Shown here piece after piece: positions 11,784-19,312 of a stretch of DNA of 20,423 bases (position 1 is its first letter; the number at the start of each line of letters is the position of its first letter). This DNA comes from a virus: IMG/VR virus record IMGVR_UViG_3300034073_001055, positions 1 through 20,423 of that record. One strand, written 5' to 3'. Made by a program: the position numbers and the translations under genes. A model generated the notes under the pieces. That model saw only the letters and a program-made list of their open reading frames with translations. It made no database searches and was not told the origin of the DNA.

Positions 11784-12049
11784 CACTGCACCCACTCGGC
11801 ACCTTCGACGGGACCGGCGATACTCTTGCTCGAATGGCTGCCAAAGGTCATTGCTCTATCGATGACCTTGACAAAGCTCCGCCTGGTGCAGTAGCTGGCT
11901 ACGAGCCACGCAACTTGCTCAAAGACTGGATCGCTGTCAATCAAGCCAAATGGCAGCAAATCCTTGACGAGCACAACGTTCAGCCTGAGCCAGCCGTAGA
12001 GGCTTGCCCATCACCACGCGATTTCCCTACAAACGATCTGCCTTTCTGA
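11780..12049 (+). CDS. Hypothetical protein (89 aa)
   Basis: ATG 11780 overlaps the previous stop (ATGA). The product starts MTLHPLGTFDGTGDTLARMA, has a helical middle (LLKDWIAVNQAKWQQILDEH) and ends PRDFPTNDLPF. The terminal acidic-Leu-Pro-Phe resembles the tip of SSB tails that recruits replication partners, but this alone does not make it an SSB. No domain was recognised. It is co-transcribed with the initiator. Confidence 0.6.
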   Translation: MTLHPLGTFDGTGDTLARMAAKGHCSIDDLDKAPPGAVAGYEPRNLLKDWIAVNQAKWQQILDEHNVQPEPAVEACPSPRDFPTNDLPF

Positions 12050-12348
12050 TGCCACGTTTCGCAAACTGCAAAGTCGAAGTGCGCTTTGACCAGGAAACCT
12101 TTGACCAAATCAACAAAGCTGCTACCGCCTGTGGCCTTACGCGCTCAGAGTTCATTCGCAATGCTGTTGTGGGAAATAACGCTTGCGTTGCGTCAGAGGT
12201 GTCTGGAAGCGTCTCCAAGCCGCCTCTAACTCTTGACAGGTATCTGACACTGGTCCAGCAGGTTTACCGCGCCCTGGGCGGCTCTGTGAGCAGATCAACG
12301 GCTGAACTGTGCGTTGCCGTTACCGTGCAAAGCATCTACAAGGGCTAA
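12049..12348 (+). CDS. Ribbon-helix-helix / MobC-like protein (99 aa)
   Basis: ATG 12049 overlaps the previous TGA (TGATG). The N-terminal half reads KVEVRFDQETFDQINKAATA followed by CGLTRSEFIRNAVV, a strand and two helices with the L-x-R-SEFIRNAV pattern of CopG/MobC-type ribbon-helix-helix proteins. The C-terminal half (LTLDRYLTLVQQVYRALGGS) is helical and may mediate oligomerisation. It probably binds DNA near the origin or regulates the arm. The longer frame from 12004 adds residues encoded in the previous gene and was rejected. Confidence 0.65.
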   Translation: MPRFANCKVEVRFDQETFDQINKAATACGLTRSEFIRNAVVGNNACVASEVSGSVSKPPLTLDRYLTLVQQVYRALGGSVSRSTAELCVAVTVQSIYKG

Positions 12349-12356
12349 ATCCAGTC

Positions 12357-12566
12357 ATGGACCAGCAGCTTGAAGTTAAAGGCATCAGTGGGTTGTACAA
12401 GTTTTCGTACAATGCTGACGAAAGAAGCCTTCGTTTAACCGCTTGGCCCAATGGTGACCCATCAGCGCGCATCATTGCTGCTGGCTTGCCACAGACATTG
12501 GAAAAAGCTCGCCTTGCTGCTCAAAACTATGTAAGGTATGTTGAAACTGACTTCCAAAGCTGCTGA
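12357..12566 (+). CDS. Hypothetical protein (69 aa)
   Basis: ATG 12357 gives MDQQLEVKGISGLYKFSYNA, then a beta-rich stretch RSLRLTAWPNGDPSARIIAA and a helix with LEKARLAAQNYVRYVE. It looks like a small beta-sheet plus helix domain. No family was recognised. It ends 8 bases before the ParB-like gene. The longer frame starting at 12309 lies within the previous gene and was rejected. Confidence 0.55.
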   Translation: MDQQLEVKGISGLYKFSYNADERSLRLTAWPNGDPSARIIAAGLPQTLEKARLAAQNYVRYVETDFQSC

Positions 12567-12574
12567 CAGCTTCA

Positions 12575-13378
12575 ATGCTTCCTTTCGACAATGTTGAGAC
12601 AGAATCGACTGTCACGTCGATCAAAGATCTCAAATATGACCACAAAAATGCTCGCCGTCGCACTGATCGGTCAAGCACGCTGATTGCTGAATCGCTTAAA
12701 CGTTATGGAGCGGCTCGCAGCATCGTTATCGATGAAGAGAACCGCATCCTTGCAGGCAATGGCACCATTGAAGGCGCTAAGTCAATCGGCATCAAAAAAG
12801 TGCGCGTCATCGAAACCGATGGCAGCGAGATCATTGCCGTTAAACGCACTGACCTAAACGAGGAAGACAAAATTGGTCTTGCCCTTGCTGATAATCGCAC
12901 CAGCGATCTCAGCGAATGGGATGGGGCAATGCTGCATCAGCTCAGTGAAGAGCATGACATCAGCGCCTGGTTCAGCAAAGAAGAACTTGATGAGCTTTTT
13001 GGTGTCGAAGAAACCATTGACGAAGATAGCCCTTACACAAACAAAACCACGGCTCCTATCTACGAACCAACAGGCGCACAGCACAAGCCCGAGCATCTCT
13101 ACGACACCGCAAAAACAAATCGCCTGCTTGCCGATATCGAAGTAGCCGAGATCCCTGATGACATCAAGGATTTCCTAAAATCAGCAGCACATCGGCATAC
13201 GGCTTTTAACTACAGTAAAATTGCTGACTATTACGCGACGGCATCAAAAGAAATCCAAGAACTGTTCGAGCAGTCAGCACTGGTCATTATTGACTTTGAA
13301 CAAGCCATCGAAAATGGCTTTGTCCGCCTAGACGCCAGCATCGAAGAAGCTTTCAAGCAGGATCATCCACATGCGTGA
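12575..13378 (+). CDS. ParB-like nuclease-fold protein paired with a glycosyltransferase
   Basis: This 267-residue protein has an N-terminal ParB/Srx-like domain (about 12-85): IKDLKYDHKNARRR, LIAESLKRYGAARSIVIDEE, then NRILAGNGTIEGAKSIGIKK. The usual AGHGR box is AGNGT here, so the His and Arg of many ParB-fold enzymes are replaced. A second part (95-145, LALADNRTSDLSEWDG) is typical of phage ParB proteins that travel with DNA-modifying enzymes. The C-terminal region (about 170-260) with FNYSKIADYYATASKEIQEL and FEQSALVIIDFEQAIENGFV seems a separate conserved domain. Its stop overlaps the glycosyltransferase start by 8 bases, so the two are probably made together. ParB-fold proteins can bind DNA and CTP or ATP; a targeting or base-modifying role is inferred. 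Confidence 0.78.
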   Translation: MLPFDNVETESTVTSIKDLKYDHKNARRRTDRSSTLIAESLKRYGAARSIVIDEENRILAGNGTIEGAKSIGIKKVRVIETDGSEIIAVKRTDLNEEDKIGLALADNRTSDLSEWDGAMLHQLSEEHDISAWFSKEELDELFGVEETIDEDSPYTNKTTAPIYEPTGAQHKPEHLYDTAKTNRLLADIEVAEIPDDIKDFLKSAAHRHTAFNYSKIADYYATASKEIQELFEQSALVIIDFEQAIENGFVRLDASIEEAFKQDHPHA

Positions 13379-14231
13379 CGACTTTTGCATCTTTATCCTG
13401 TCAAACCGCAGGCCAGATAACATCAAAACGCTTGAGACCCTTCAGCGTTCCAATTACGACGGCAAGTGGTACATCGTCATCGACGACGAAGACCCGACAG
13501 GCGATCAATACAAAAAAGCCTACGGCGACAAGGTTCTGGTCTTTTCTAAAGCCAAGGTCGCAGAAACGACAGACTCATGCGATACGTCAAAAGACCGCCG
13601 CACGCCGTTATGGGCACGAAACGCCTGCTGGGATCTGGCGAAGCAAGTCAAATGCCGTTACTTTTGCCAGCTTGATGACGATTACACCTGGTTCTCCTAT
13701 CGCCGCATAGGTCGCAAAGACCCAGGCGGTCCGCCGAAATACTCGAACTTTAAGGCAGAAAGCCTTGATATCGTTTTTGGTGCCATGATCGAGCTGCTTG
13801 AATCAACACCATCCGTGTCAAGCATTGCGTTCTCTCAAGGTGGTGACTACAACGTCAGCTCAGAAAAAGCCAGACGTGTCCTGCGCAAAGCAATGAACTC
13901 ATTCTTTTGCGATACGCAGCGCCCGTTCAAATTCATCGGCAAGTTCAACGATGATGTCAATACCTACATCGCCCATGGTGCCACGGGCAAGCTGTTTTTT
14001 ACCTACTGCCCAATACAGCTCACACAAGGCGTAACGCAGCAAAACAAAGGCGGAATCACTGAGGCCTACAAGGAAAATGGCACCTACGTCAAATCCTTCT
14101 ACACCGTCATGATCTCGCCGTCGTCAACATGGATCGAACTCATGGGCCACAAGAATCCACGCCTACACCACACACATGACTGGAATAAGGTATGCCCTAA
14201 AATCATCCACGAAAAATATCGACGCCAATAG
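13371..14231 (+). CDS. TET-associated-type glycosyltransferase (TAGT/GREB1-like)
   Basis: This 286-residue protein resembles the TAGT/GREB1 family of GT-A-type glycosyltransferases found in phages. Motifs: FILSNRRPDNIKTLETLQ (8-25), WYIVIDDEDPTGDQY (33-47), RTPLWARNACWDLAK (77-91), the acidic QLDDDYTWF (100-108) expected to hold the sugar nucleotide through a metal ion, FNDDVNTY (192-199) and a C-terminal HHTHDWNKVCPKII. Family knowledge: TAGTs add sugars to oxidised or hydroxymethylated pyrimidines in phage DNA. No TET/JBP oxygenase, cytosine methyltransferase or pyrimidine hydroxymethylase is in the window, so the accepting base is unknown. Coupled to the ParB-like gene and just ahead of terminase. 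Confidence 0.82.
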   Translation: MRDDFCIFILSNRRPDNIKTLETLQRSNYDGKWYIVIDDEDPTGDQYKKAYGDKVLVFSKAKVAETTDSCDTSKDRRTPLWARNACWDLAKQVKCRYFCQLDDDYTWFSYRRIGRKDPGGPPKYSNFKAESLDIVFGAMIELLESTPSVSSIAFSQGGDYNVSSEKARRVLRKAMNSFFCDTQRPFKFIGKFNDDVNTYIAHGATGKLFFTYCPIQLTQGVTQQNKGGITEAYKENGTYVKSFYTVMISPSSTWIELMGHKNPRLHHTHDWNKVCPKIIHEKYRRQ

Positions 14232-14277
14232 TCCAGATATGCTATACATGGTCAAGAAGTAGTCAGTCGTTGCATAA

Positions 14278-14601
14278 ATGGCCCCCAAACGTGGACCAAA
14301 AGCTGAAACCCTTGAACGCGCTGAACGTTTTGCGCGCATCATTGCCAATGGTGGCAGACGGTCAGATTGCATCCGCTACGCCAGGGAAAACTGGGGGGTC
14401 AAAGACGATGCCTGTGATCTTTACCTGCGGCTGGCACGCGAGAAGCTGAAGGCCGACTGGGACATCGAACGACCGCAGATGGTGGCTGACCTGCTAAGCC
14501 AGTGCTCCACATTGCAGATGGAAGCAAGGCGCGCTGGGCAGTATCACATCGCACTCGGCGCTATCAACACAGCAGCAAAGCTTGCAGCACTTTGCTCATG
14601 A
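14278..14601 (+). CDS. terS: Terminase small subunit
   Basis: This 107-residue protein begins with a basic arm MAPKRGPKAETLERAERFAR and a helix-turn-helix (IANGGRRSDCIRYARENWGV) followed by long helices (YLRLAREKLKADWDIERPQM). The size, basic N-terminal DNA-binding region and helical oligomer core fit a small terminase subunit, which selects phage DNA for packaging. Its stop overlaps the start of the large subunit (ATGA). The 46 bases before it hold no clear promoter. Confidence 0.8.
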   Translation: MAPKRGPKAETLERAERFARIIANGGRRSDCIRYARENWGVKDDACDLYLRLAREKLKADWDIERPQMVADLLSQCSTLQMEARRAGQYHIALGAINTAAKLAALCS

Positions 14602-15938
14602 GCATTCTGCTGGAAGCCAAGCCAGGGCATGTGCTTTACAGCGGTGAAGCCGGCAGTAGTGCTCCAACAGCCACCGAAGTCATCGAGCGTATCAACGCAT
14701 CGCTGCTGCCGCATCAAAAGGCGTTCTGCGATGACATGGAACATCGCAAGATTGGCCTTGTCTGCGGGTTTGGTGCTGGCAAGACTTACAGCCTGGTTGC
14801 CAAAGCCTGTGTGCTTGCAGCCAAGAACGTTGGCCACGTCTCAGCCTTATTCGAACCAGTCGCGCCGATGCTCAGGGACATCCTTGAACGCACCATGGAC
14901 GACCTGCTGTCTGAATGGGAGATTCCCTATACCTTTCGCGTCAGCCCGCTGCCTGAGTACGTTCTAACGTTTGCCGAGGGGCAGCACACGATCCTGCTAC
15001 GCACCATGGAAACATGGAACCGGATTCGTGGTCAAAACCTTTGCGCAATTGGATTTGACGAAGCCGATACGGCGAACAAGCGCACAGCGGATCAAGCGAC
15101 ACGAATGGCGTTAGCTCGTCTTCGTGCTGGCAATGTCAGGCAGTTTTATGCCGCCACAACACCAGAGGGTTATGGCTGGGCGTATCAAACGTTTCAGCGA
15201 GAGGCGAAGGATGATACGCGGCTCATTCAAGCCAAAACCGAAGACAACCCATACCTGCCAGATGACTTCATTCCAAGCTTGATTGAGAACTATCCCTCGA
15301 ACCTGATCAAGGCGTATCTGAATGGCGAGTTTGTCAACCTGACGACGGGCAGTGTGTATGACCGCTTTGACCGCAGCAAGCATGTATTTACCAAGCTGCC
15401 TGACTTTGCCAATGAACCGCTGCGTATTGGCGTTGATTTCAACGTTGGCAATATGAGCGCCGTGATCGCCGTGCGTTATGGTGATCGGTTAACAGTGATC
15501 GATGAAATCTCTGGAGCGCATGACACTGATGCGTTGGCTCAAGAGATCAAGCGTCGTTACCCAGAGCATCGCATCTATGTCTATCCAGATGCCAGCGGCG
15601 GCAACCGCAGCACCAATGCAAGTCAAACTGACATTCAGATCCTTGAGACCTATGGCTTCAGCAACCAGTCATCGCGTAGCAATCCTCCCGTCCGTGATCG
15701 GGTGGCTGCTGTTCAGGCTTTGCTGGAGAACGGCAAGGGTCAAATAAGGTTGCAAGTTTCTGACACTTGTAAACGGCTGATCGAGTGCCTTGAGCTGCAG
15801 TGCTGGACAGAGAAAGGCGAGCCTGACAAGGATGCCGGGCACGATCACATGAATGATGCCCTTGGCTACATCATTTGGCGTGAGTTCAATCCGCTGCATT
15901 CCCGCGCTGGCAGGGCAACTGGAATCAGGTTGTATTAA
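14598..15938 (+). CDS. terL: Terminase large subunit
   Basis: From ATG 14598 the protein is 446 residues. The ATPase has Walker A GFGAGKT (57-63), Walker B IGFDEAD (151-157) and a coupling motif with AATTPEGYG (185-193). The nuclease has GVDFNVG (D280), VYPDASG (D331) and HDHMNDALGY (D420), the RNase H-like acidic triad. It drives DNA into the prohead and cuts it at headful or cohesive ends. The family is Terminase_6/3-like; I cannot fix the packaging type. The start is chosen from the ATGA overlap; the frame runs open upstream to 14502 inside terS, which was rejected. Confidence 0.95.
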   Translation: MSILLEAKPGHVLYSGEAGSSAPTATEVIERINASLLPHQKAFCDDMEHRKIGLVCGFGAGKTYSLVAKACVLAAKNVGHVSALFEPVAPMLRDILERTMDDLLSEWEIPYTFRVSPLPEYVLTFAEGQHTILLRTMETWNRIRGQNLCAIGFDEADTANKRTADQATRMALARLRAGNVRQFYAATTPEGYGWAYQTFQREAKDDTRLIQAKTEDNPYLPDDFIPSLIENYPSNLIKAYLNGEFVNLTTGSVYDRFDRSKHVFTKLPDFANEPLRIGVDFNVGNMSAVIAVRYGDRLTVIDEISGAHDTDALAQEIKRRYPEHRIYVYPDASGGNRSTNASQTDIQILETYGFSNQSSRSNPPVRDRVAAVQALLENGKGQIRLQVSDTCKRLIECLELQCWTEKGEPDKDAGHDHMNDALGYIIWREFNPLHSRAGRATGIRLY

Positions 15939-15953
15939 CATTTGTACACAGCA

Positions 15954-15984
15954 TTGCACAGTCTGTGCATTGATTGTGTATGAT
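15954..15984 (+). promoter_or_regulatory. Rightward promoter before the portal region
   Basis: -10 TATGAT (15979-15984) lies 19 bases after TTGCAC (15954-15959), a long spacing, so the -35 may be poor and need an activator. The palindrome at 15955-15969 covers the -35. A TTTGTACACAG string at 15941-15951 recurs at 6860-6870 within the other operator region. Confidence 0.45.
15955..15969. promoter_or_regulatory. Operator-like palindrome TGCACA-GTC-TGTGCA
   Basis: Both 6-base arms match the site at 9572-9586 exactly, and here the palindrome extends to 7 bases around a single centre base. The site sits over a predicted -35 region in the only non-coding gap between terminase and portal. Confidence 0.65.
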
Positions 15985-16010
15985 TAGGTCATTCCAAACG
16001 AATTCCAACC

Positions 16011-16139
16011 ATGATCAACAACCCTTGGATCAACCGCGCAGCCGCTATCGTGCTGCTGCTGTGCGTCTATATCGCTGGCGTTGACAGCGGCATTAAAGCC
16101 CATCACGACCAGCCCGATTGCCAAGAGCGCGTAAACTGA
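16011..16139 (+). CDS. Small single-pass membrane protein (42 aa)
   Basis: The frame from ATG 16011 encodes MINNPWINRAAAIVLLLCVY, a hydrophobic stretch through IAGVD, then a polar tail (SGIKAHHDQPDCQERVN). One transmembrane helix with the N-terminus probably inside is likely. It follows the operator-promoter at 15954-15984 with a 27-base leader. Size and topology could fit a small holin-like or spanin-like protein, but the location before the portal gene gives no support for lysis. Function unknown. Confidence 0.55.
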   Translation: MINNPWINRAAAIVLLLCVYIAGVDSGIKAHHDQPDCQERVN

Positions 16140-16163
16140 CGGCATTGTCAATGCGGTGTCGCT

Positions 16164-17609
16164 GTGTATAGCGGTTACAACTTCTATGACAGGCCGCTAG
16201 CGCAGCGTACGGTCACCAAGGTCAATGACCCCAATACCAGTTGGTACGCGCAAGAGCCGCATTGGATCTTGATTGAAGATCTGCTGCAGGGCACCTACGG
16301 CATGCGCAAAAAGCATCGCCGCTACCTGCCTCAAGAGCCACGCGAGCTAGACGAGTCCTATGACAACCGCCTAGCCCGCAGCGTCTGCCCGCCGTATTAC
16401 ATCCGCCTTGAACGGATGCTGGCTGGCATGTTGACCCGCAAGCCTGTACGGCTGGATGACACCGCTGATGTCATCCGCGAGCAACTGTTCGACGTAGACC
16501 TGCAAGGCAATGACCTCAACGTTTGGACCTATGAAGCAGCCCGCAAGATGGTCCGCTATGGCCACGTTGGTACTTTGGTGGATGCGCCTGCTGATGGGGG
16601 TAGACCTTATTGGGTGACCTACACACCACGGCAAATCCTTGGCTGGCGCACCGAGACGCAAGAAGGCCGGCAGGTGTTGACCCAGCTCCGGCTGGCGGAA
16701 GTGGTCACCGTCCCTGATGGTGAGTTTGGCGAAAAGTCCGTCGAGCAGGTGCGTGTACTGACGCCTGGTGAATACCGCATTCACCGCAAAGATGACAACG
16801 GCGAGTTCATTGTTGTTGATGAAGGTCGCACCAGCCTGAGCGAAATACCGTTCAGCATCGCCTACGCGCAGCGCACGGCATTTATGGAGTCGCGCCCGCC
16901 GCTGGAAGATATTGCTGAGCTAAACCTAAAAACTTACCAAGTGCAGTCGGACCTTGACAACCAACTGCACATCAGCGCCGTGCCAATGCTGGCGTTTTAT
17001 GGGTTCCCGTCTGCTGCTGAAGAGGTATCAGCCGGTCCCGGCGAAGCGATCGCATTCCCAGCCGAAGGCCGTGCCGAGTACATCGAGCCAGCCGGTCGCA
17101 GTTTTGAGGCGCAGTTCCGCAGACTTGAGCAGCTTGCTATGCAGATCAATGAGCTGGGCTTGTCGGCGGTACTAGGTCAGAAGCTGAGCGCCGAAACCGC
17201 CGAAGCAAAGCGCATTGACCGCAGTCAAGGCGACAGCACCATGATGGTCATTGCGCAGAACATGCAGGACATGATCGACAACAGCCTGCAATTTCATGCG
17301 CAGTACCTCGGCAATGCCACCGCTGCTGGCAGCAGCTATGTCAACCGCGACTTCCTTGGCGCACGCCTTGAGCCGCAGGACATCACCGCCCTACTGTCGC
17401 TGTATACCGCTGGCACCATCAGCCAAGAAACCCTGCTGCGTGAACTAGCCGAAGGCGATGTCCTTGGCGATAATTTTGATGTAGACGAAGAACTTGAGGC
17501 AACATCCAATGCGGGGCTTGACCTACCGACTGCTCGACTGGCTGACAGACTGGTTGGTAGCGGTGATGATATGGGTGGAACCGAAGAGGCCGAGACGCCA
17601 GGGGATTGA
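16164..17609 (+). CDS. Portal protein, DUF4055 type
   Basis: This 481-residue protein matches the DUF4055 portal-like family: WILIEDLLQGTYGMRKKH, a long helical core with SYDNRLARSVCPPYYIRLER, MLAGMLTRKPVRL, then beta-rich stem parts and a C-terminal region with AETAEAKRIDRSQGDSTMM. The portal forms the dodecameric ring through which DNA enters and leaves the head. It lies between terminase and the MuF head protein, the usual order. The start is a GTG at 16164 without Shine-Dalgarno; no ATG lies near the N-terminus in frame. The C-terminus is acidic. Confidence 0.85.
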   Translation: MYSGYNFYDRPLAQRTVTKVNDPNTSWYAQEPHWILIEDLLQGTYGMRKKHRRYLPQEPRELDESYDNRLARSVCPPYYIRLERMLAGMLTRKPVRLDDTADVIREQLFDVDLQGNDLNVWTYEAARKMVRYGHVGTLVDAPADGGRPYWVTYTPRQILGWRTETQEGRQVLTQLRLAEVVTVPDGEFGEKSVEQVRVLTPGEYRIHRKDDNGEFIVVDEGRTSLSEIPFSIAYAQRTAFMESRPPLEDIAELNLKTYQVQSDLDNQLHISAVPMLAFYGFPSAAEEVSAGPGEAIAFPAEGRAEYIEPAGRSFEAQFRRLEQLAMQINELGLSAVLGQKLSAETAEAKRIDRSQGDSTMMVIAQNMQDMIDNSLQFHAQYLGNATAAGSSYVNRDFLGARLEPQDITALLSLYTAGTISQETLLRELAEGDVLGDNFDVDEELEATSNAGLDLPTARLADRLVGSGDDMGGTEEAETPGD

Positions 17610-17616
17610 TTACACC

Positions 17617-17829
17617 ATGTGCAAGTTGCCTGACGAAGTACTTGCTGTGGTGCGCATGAAATACTACAAAGGCGGCAAGGCTGACGAGGTAGATGAGATG
17701 GTCATTATGGAGGATGGTCAGAACGGCTATGACGCATTTGCCGCGGCCATCCGTGGCGCGCTTGCTCGCGGCGCTGATATCAGCATCAGATCGCAATATC
17801 GCCCTGATCAGCTTGGCATCATCTCATGA
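17617..17829 (+). CDS. Small hypothetical protein between portal and MuF (70 aa)
   Basis: ATG 17617 gives MCKLPDEVLAVVRMKYYKGG, then DEVDEMVIMEDGQNGYDAFA and a helix into RSQYRPDQLGIIS. A strand-helix arrangement with an acidic middle; no family was recognised. The stop overlaps the MuF start (ATGA). A longer frame from 17494 is inside the portal gene and was rejected. Confidence 0.6.
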   Translation: MCKLPDEVLAVVRMKYYKGGKADEVDEMVIMEDGQNGYDAFAAAIRGALARGADISIRSQYRPDQLGIIS

Positions 17830-19016
17830 GCACGCCAGAGGCGCTATACCGCAATGCGATTGACCTGAACCGTTATAGCAACAGCGTTGCGCGGCGCATC
17901 ATCAATGCGTACAACGACATCATTATTGATAGCGTCAACCAGCTCCGCACCATTGACGAACTGGCGGCACCTGTCAAGGCTGCACGGCTGCGTGCCATTT
18001 TGGCGCAACTGAAAGACAGCCTTGCGACATGGGCGGGTGATGCGACTGAGCTGACAGCGCTAGAGCTGCAAGGCATCGCGCAGCTTCAGTCGGAATTTGT
18101 CACAGACCAGTTAGCACGCGTGCTGCCTGCTGGCACTCGTGATGCGGTGCGCACCGTTGAGATCAGCCCGCAGTTTGCGCAGTCGGTAGTCACAACTGAC
18201 CCAACGCAGCTCAACGTGGTCGCACTTTCTGATGACCTGTTTGCTGCTGTAGAGGGCGCCCCGACTACGTTTTCGCTGACCGCCGCCCAAGGTGCGACTA
18301 TTACGCTGCCAAATGGCGAGGTCATACAAAAGGCATTTCGCGGCATTGCGGTTGACCAGGCTGAGCGGTTTAGTCAAGTGGTAAGGCAAGGACTCCTTAC
18401 TGGCGAGCCGACACCAGAGATTGCCAAGCGTCTGATTGGCAGTCTGCAATTTGGCGAGAGTGCTCGTAACGTGCGGCAACTCATCGCAGCAGGCGGTCAA
18501 GCAACAGCAGTGGCAGACAATCAAGTGTTGGCACTGGTGCGGACTAGCGTGAACCAAGTGGCCAATACCGCCAGCCAGCAGGTGTATGAAGCGAATCAGG
18601 ACATCACTAAGCGCTATCGCTATGTGGCAACATTGGACACCCGCACCAGTAGCATTTGCCGTGCATTGGATGGTCGAGAATTTGAATACGGCAAAGGACC
18701 GATGCCGCCGCTTCATTTTCAGTGCAGGAGCACCACGGTGCCGGTGATTGACCCTGATATCCTGCCGCCATCTGAAACAGCAACACGAGCTAGCCAAGCT
18801 GGCCAGGTGCCAGTCAATGAGTCCTATGGTCAATGGCTTGCTAAGCAGCCGCTGCCGGTCAAGGCCAAGGCGTTGGGCGCCAGCAAAGTCGCTTATTTTG
18901 ACAAGCTATCGGCCAAGTATGGCCCTAAGGATGCCATCGCCAAATTGGTGCGCGATGATGGGTCAGAGTTAACGTTAAACCAACTCCGCGCACGTTATGG
19001 ACCTACCCGCACTTAG
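17826..19016 (+). CDS. Minor head protein, MuF family
   Basis: This 396-residue protein has a long helical N-terminal half and the MuF (Phage_Mu_F) domain at about residues 230-310: LVRTSVNQVANTASQQVYEA, then YVATLDTRTSSICRALDGRE and PPLHFQCRSTTVPVID. The RTSxxCRALDG and PPLHxxCRS boxes are the family hallmark, with conserved Cys and His residues. MuF proteins are packaged in the head next to the portal and may be ejected. A C-terminal tail of about 85 residues follows, with repeated Lys-Ala segments (VKAKALGASKVAYFDKLSAK). No toxin domain is visible in the tail. Confidence 0.92.
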   Translation: MSTPEALYRNAIDLNRYSNSVARRIINAYNDIIIDSVNQLRTIDELAAPVKAARLRAILAQLKDSLATWAGDATELTALELQGIAQLQSEFVTDQLARVLPAGTRDAVRTVEISPQFAQSVVTTDPTQLNVVALSDDLFAAVEGAPTTFSLTAAQGATITLPNGEVIQKAFRGIAVDQAERFSQVVRQGLLTGEPTPEIAKRLIGSLQFGESARNVRQLIAAGGQATAVADNQVLALVRTSVNQVANTASQQVYEANQDITKRYRYVATLDTRTSSICRALDGREFEYGKGPMPPLHFQCRSTTVPVIDPDILPPSETATRASQAGQVPVNESYGQWLAKQPLPVKAKALGASKVAYFDKLSAKYGPKDAIAKLVRDDGSELTLNQLRARYGPTRT

Positions 19017-19305
19017 GCATTTCAATGAAGGCGTCATTCACAGCGACCCAGTTGAGGTGCTTGTTGGTGAGGCATGGGTGACTGCAGTGCTGTGCTATTC
19101 CGATGGCATTGGCCATTATTGGGCGACACCTGATATGGCTAGGCTTAGTCCAGTTGCAGAATGGCGCCATGCCGCTCAAGCGGGGCAAGTCACAGGAGGT
19201 AATCTCGGAGAACATCCGCCGCGAAATCAAGGCGGGCAAGTCGCCAAAACAGGCGGCAGCAATCGCGTACGCAAAAGCCGGCAAAAGCCGCAAGCGGAAG
19301 GCTAA
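18997..19305 (+). CDS. Hypothetical protein overlapping the next gene in another frame (102 aa)
   Basis: ATG 18997 overlaps the end of MuF by 20 bases. Residues 1-60 look like a real small beta domain (SDPVEVLVGEAWVTAVLCYS followed by GHYWATPDMARLSPVAEWR). From residue 58 on, the same DNA also encodes the small protein at 19169-19312 in another frame, and the tail becomes Gly, Arg and Gln-rich (EHPPRNQGGQVAKTGG), as expected of imposed coding. The gene is plausible for its first half; the 137-base overlap is unusual. No family was recognised. Confidence 0.45.
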   Translation: MDLPALRHFNEGVIHSDPVEVLVGEAWVTAVLCYSDGIGHYWATPDMARLSPVAEWRHAAQAGQVTGGNLGEHPPRNQGGQVAKTGGSNRVRKSRQKPQAEG

Positions 19306-19312
19306 AAAATGA
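19169..19312 (+). CDS. Small basic phage protein, DUF6496-like (47 aa)
   Basis: ATG 19169 gives MPLKRGKSQEVISENIRREI, then KAGKSPKQAAAIAYAKAGKS and a basic tail RKRKAKK. The pattern MPLKxGxSQxxISENI and KQAxAIAxxKAGKSRK matches a small protein family I recall from many phages, often near head genes (DUF6496-like; name from memory). Function is unknown; the charge suggests nucleic acid contact. It overlaps the previous frame by 137 bases and the next start as ATGA. The longer frame from 19103 was rejected. Confidence 0.72.
   Translation: MPLKRGKSQEVISENIRREIKAGKSPKQAAAIAYAKAGKSRKRKAKK

Noticed and set aside
18111-18833. 240-residue leftward frame antisense to MuF
   Set aside because: Cys/His-rich composition typical of antisense reading of a real gene; the rightward MuF frame has clear family motifs.
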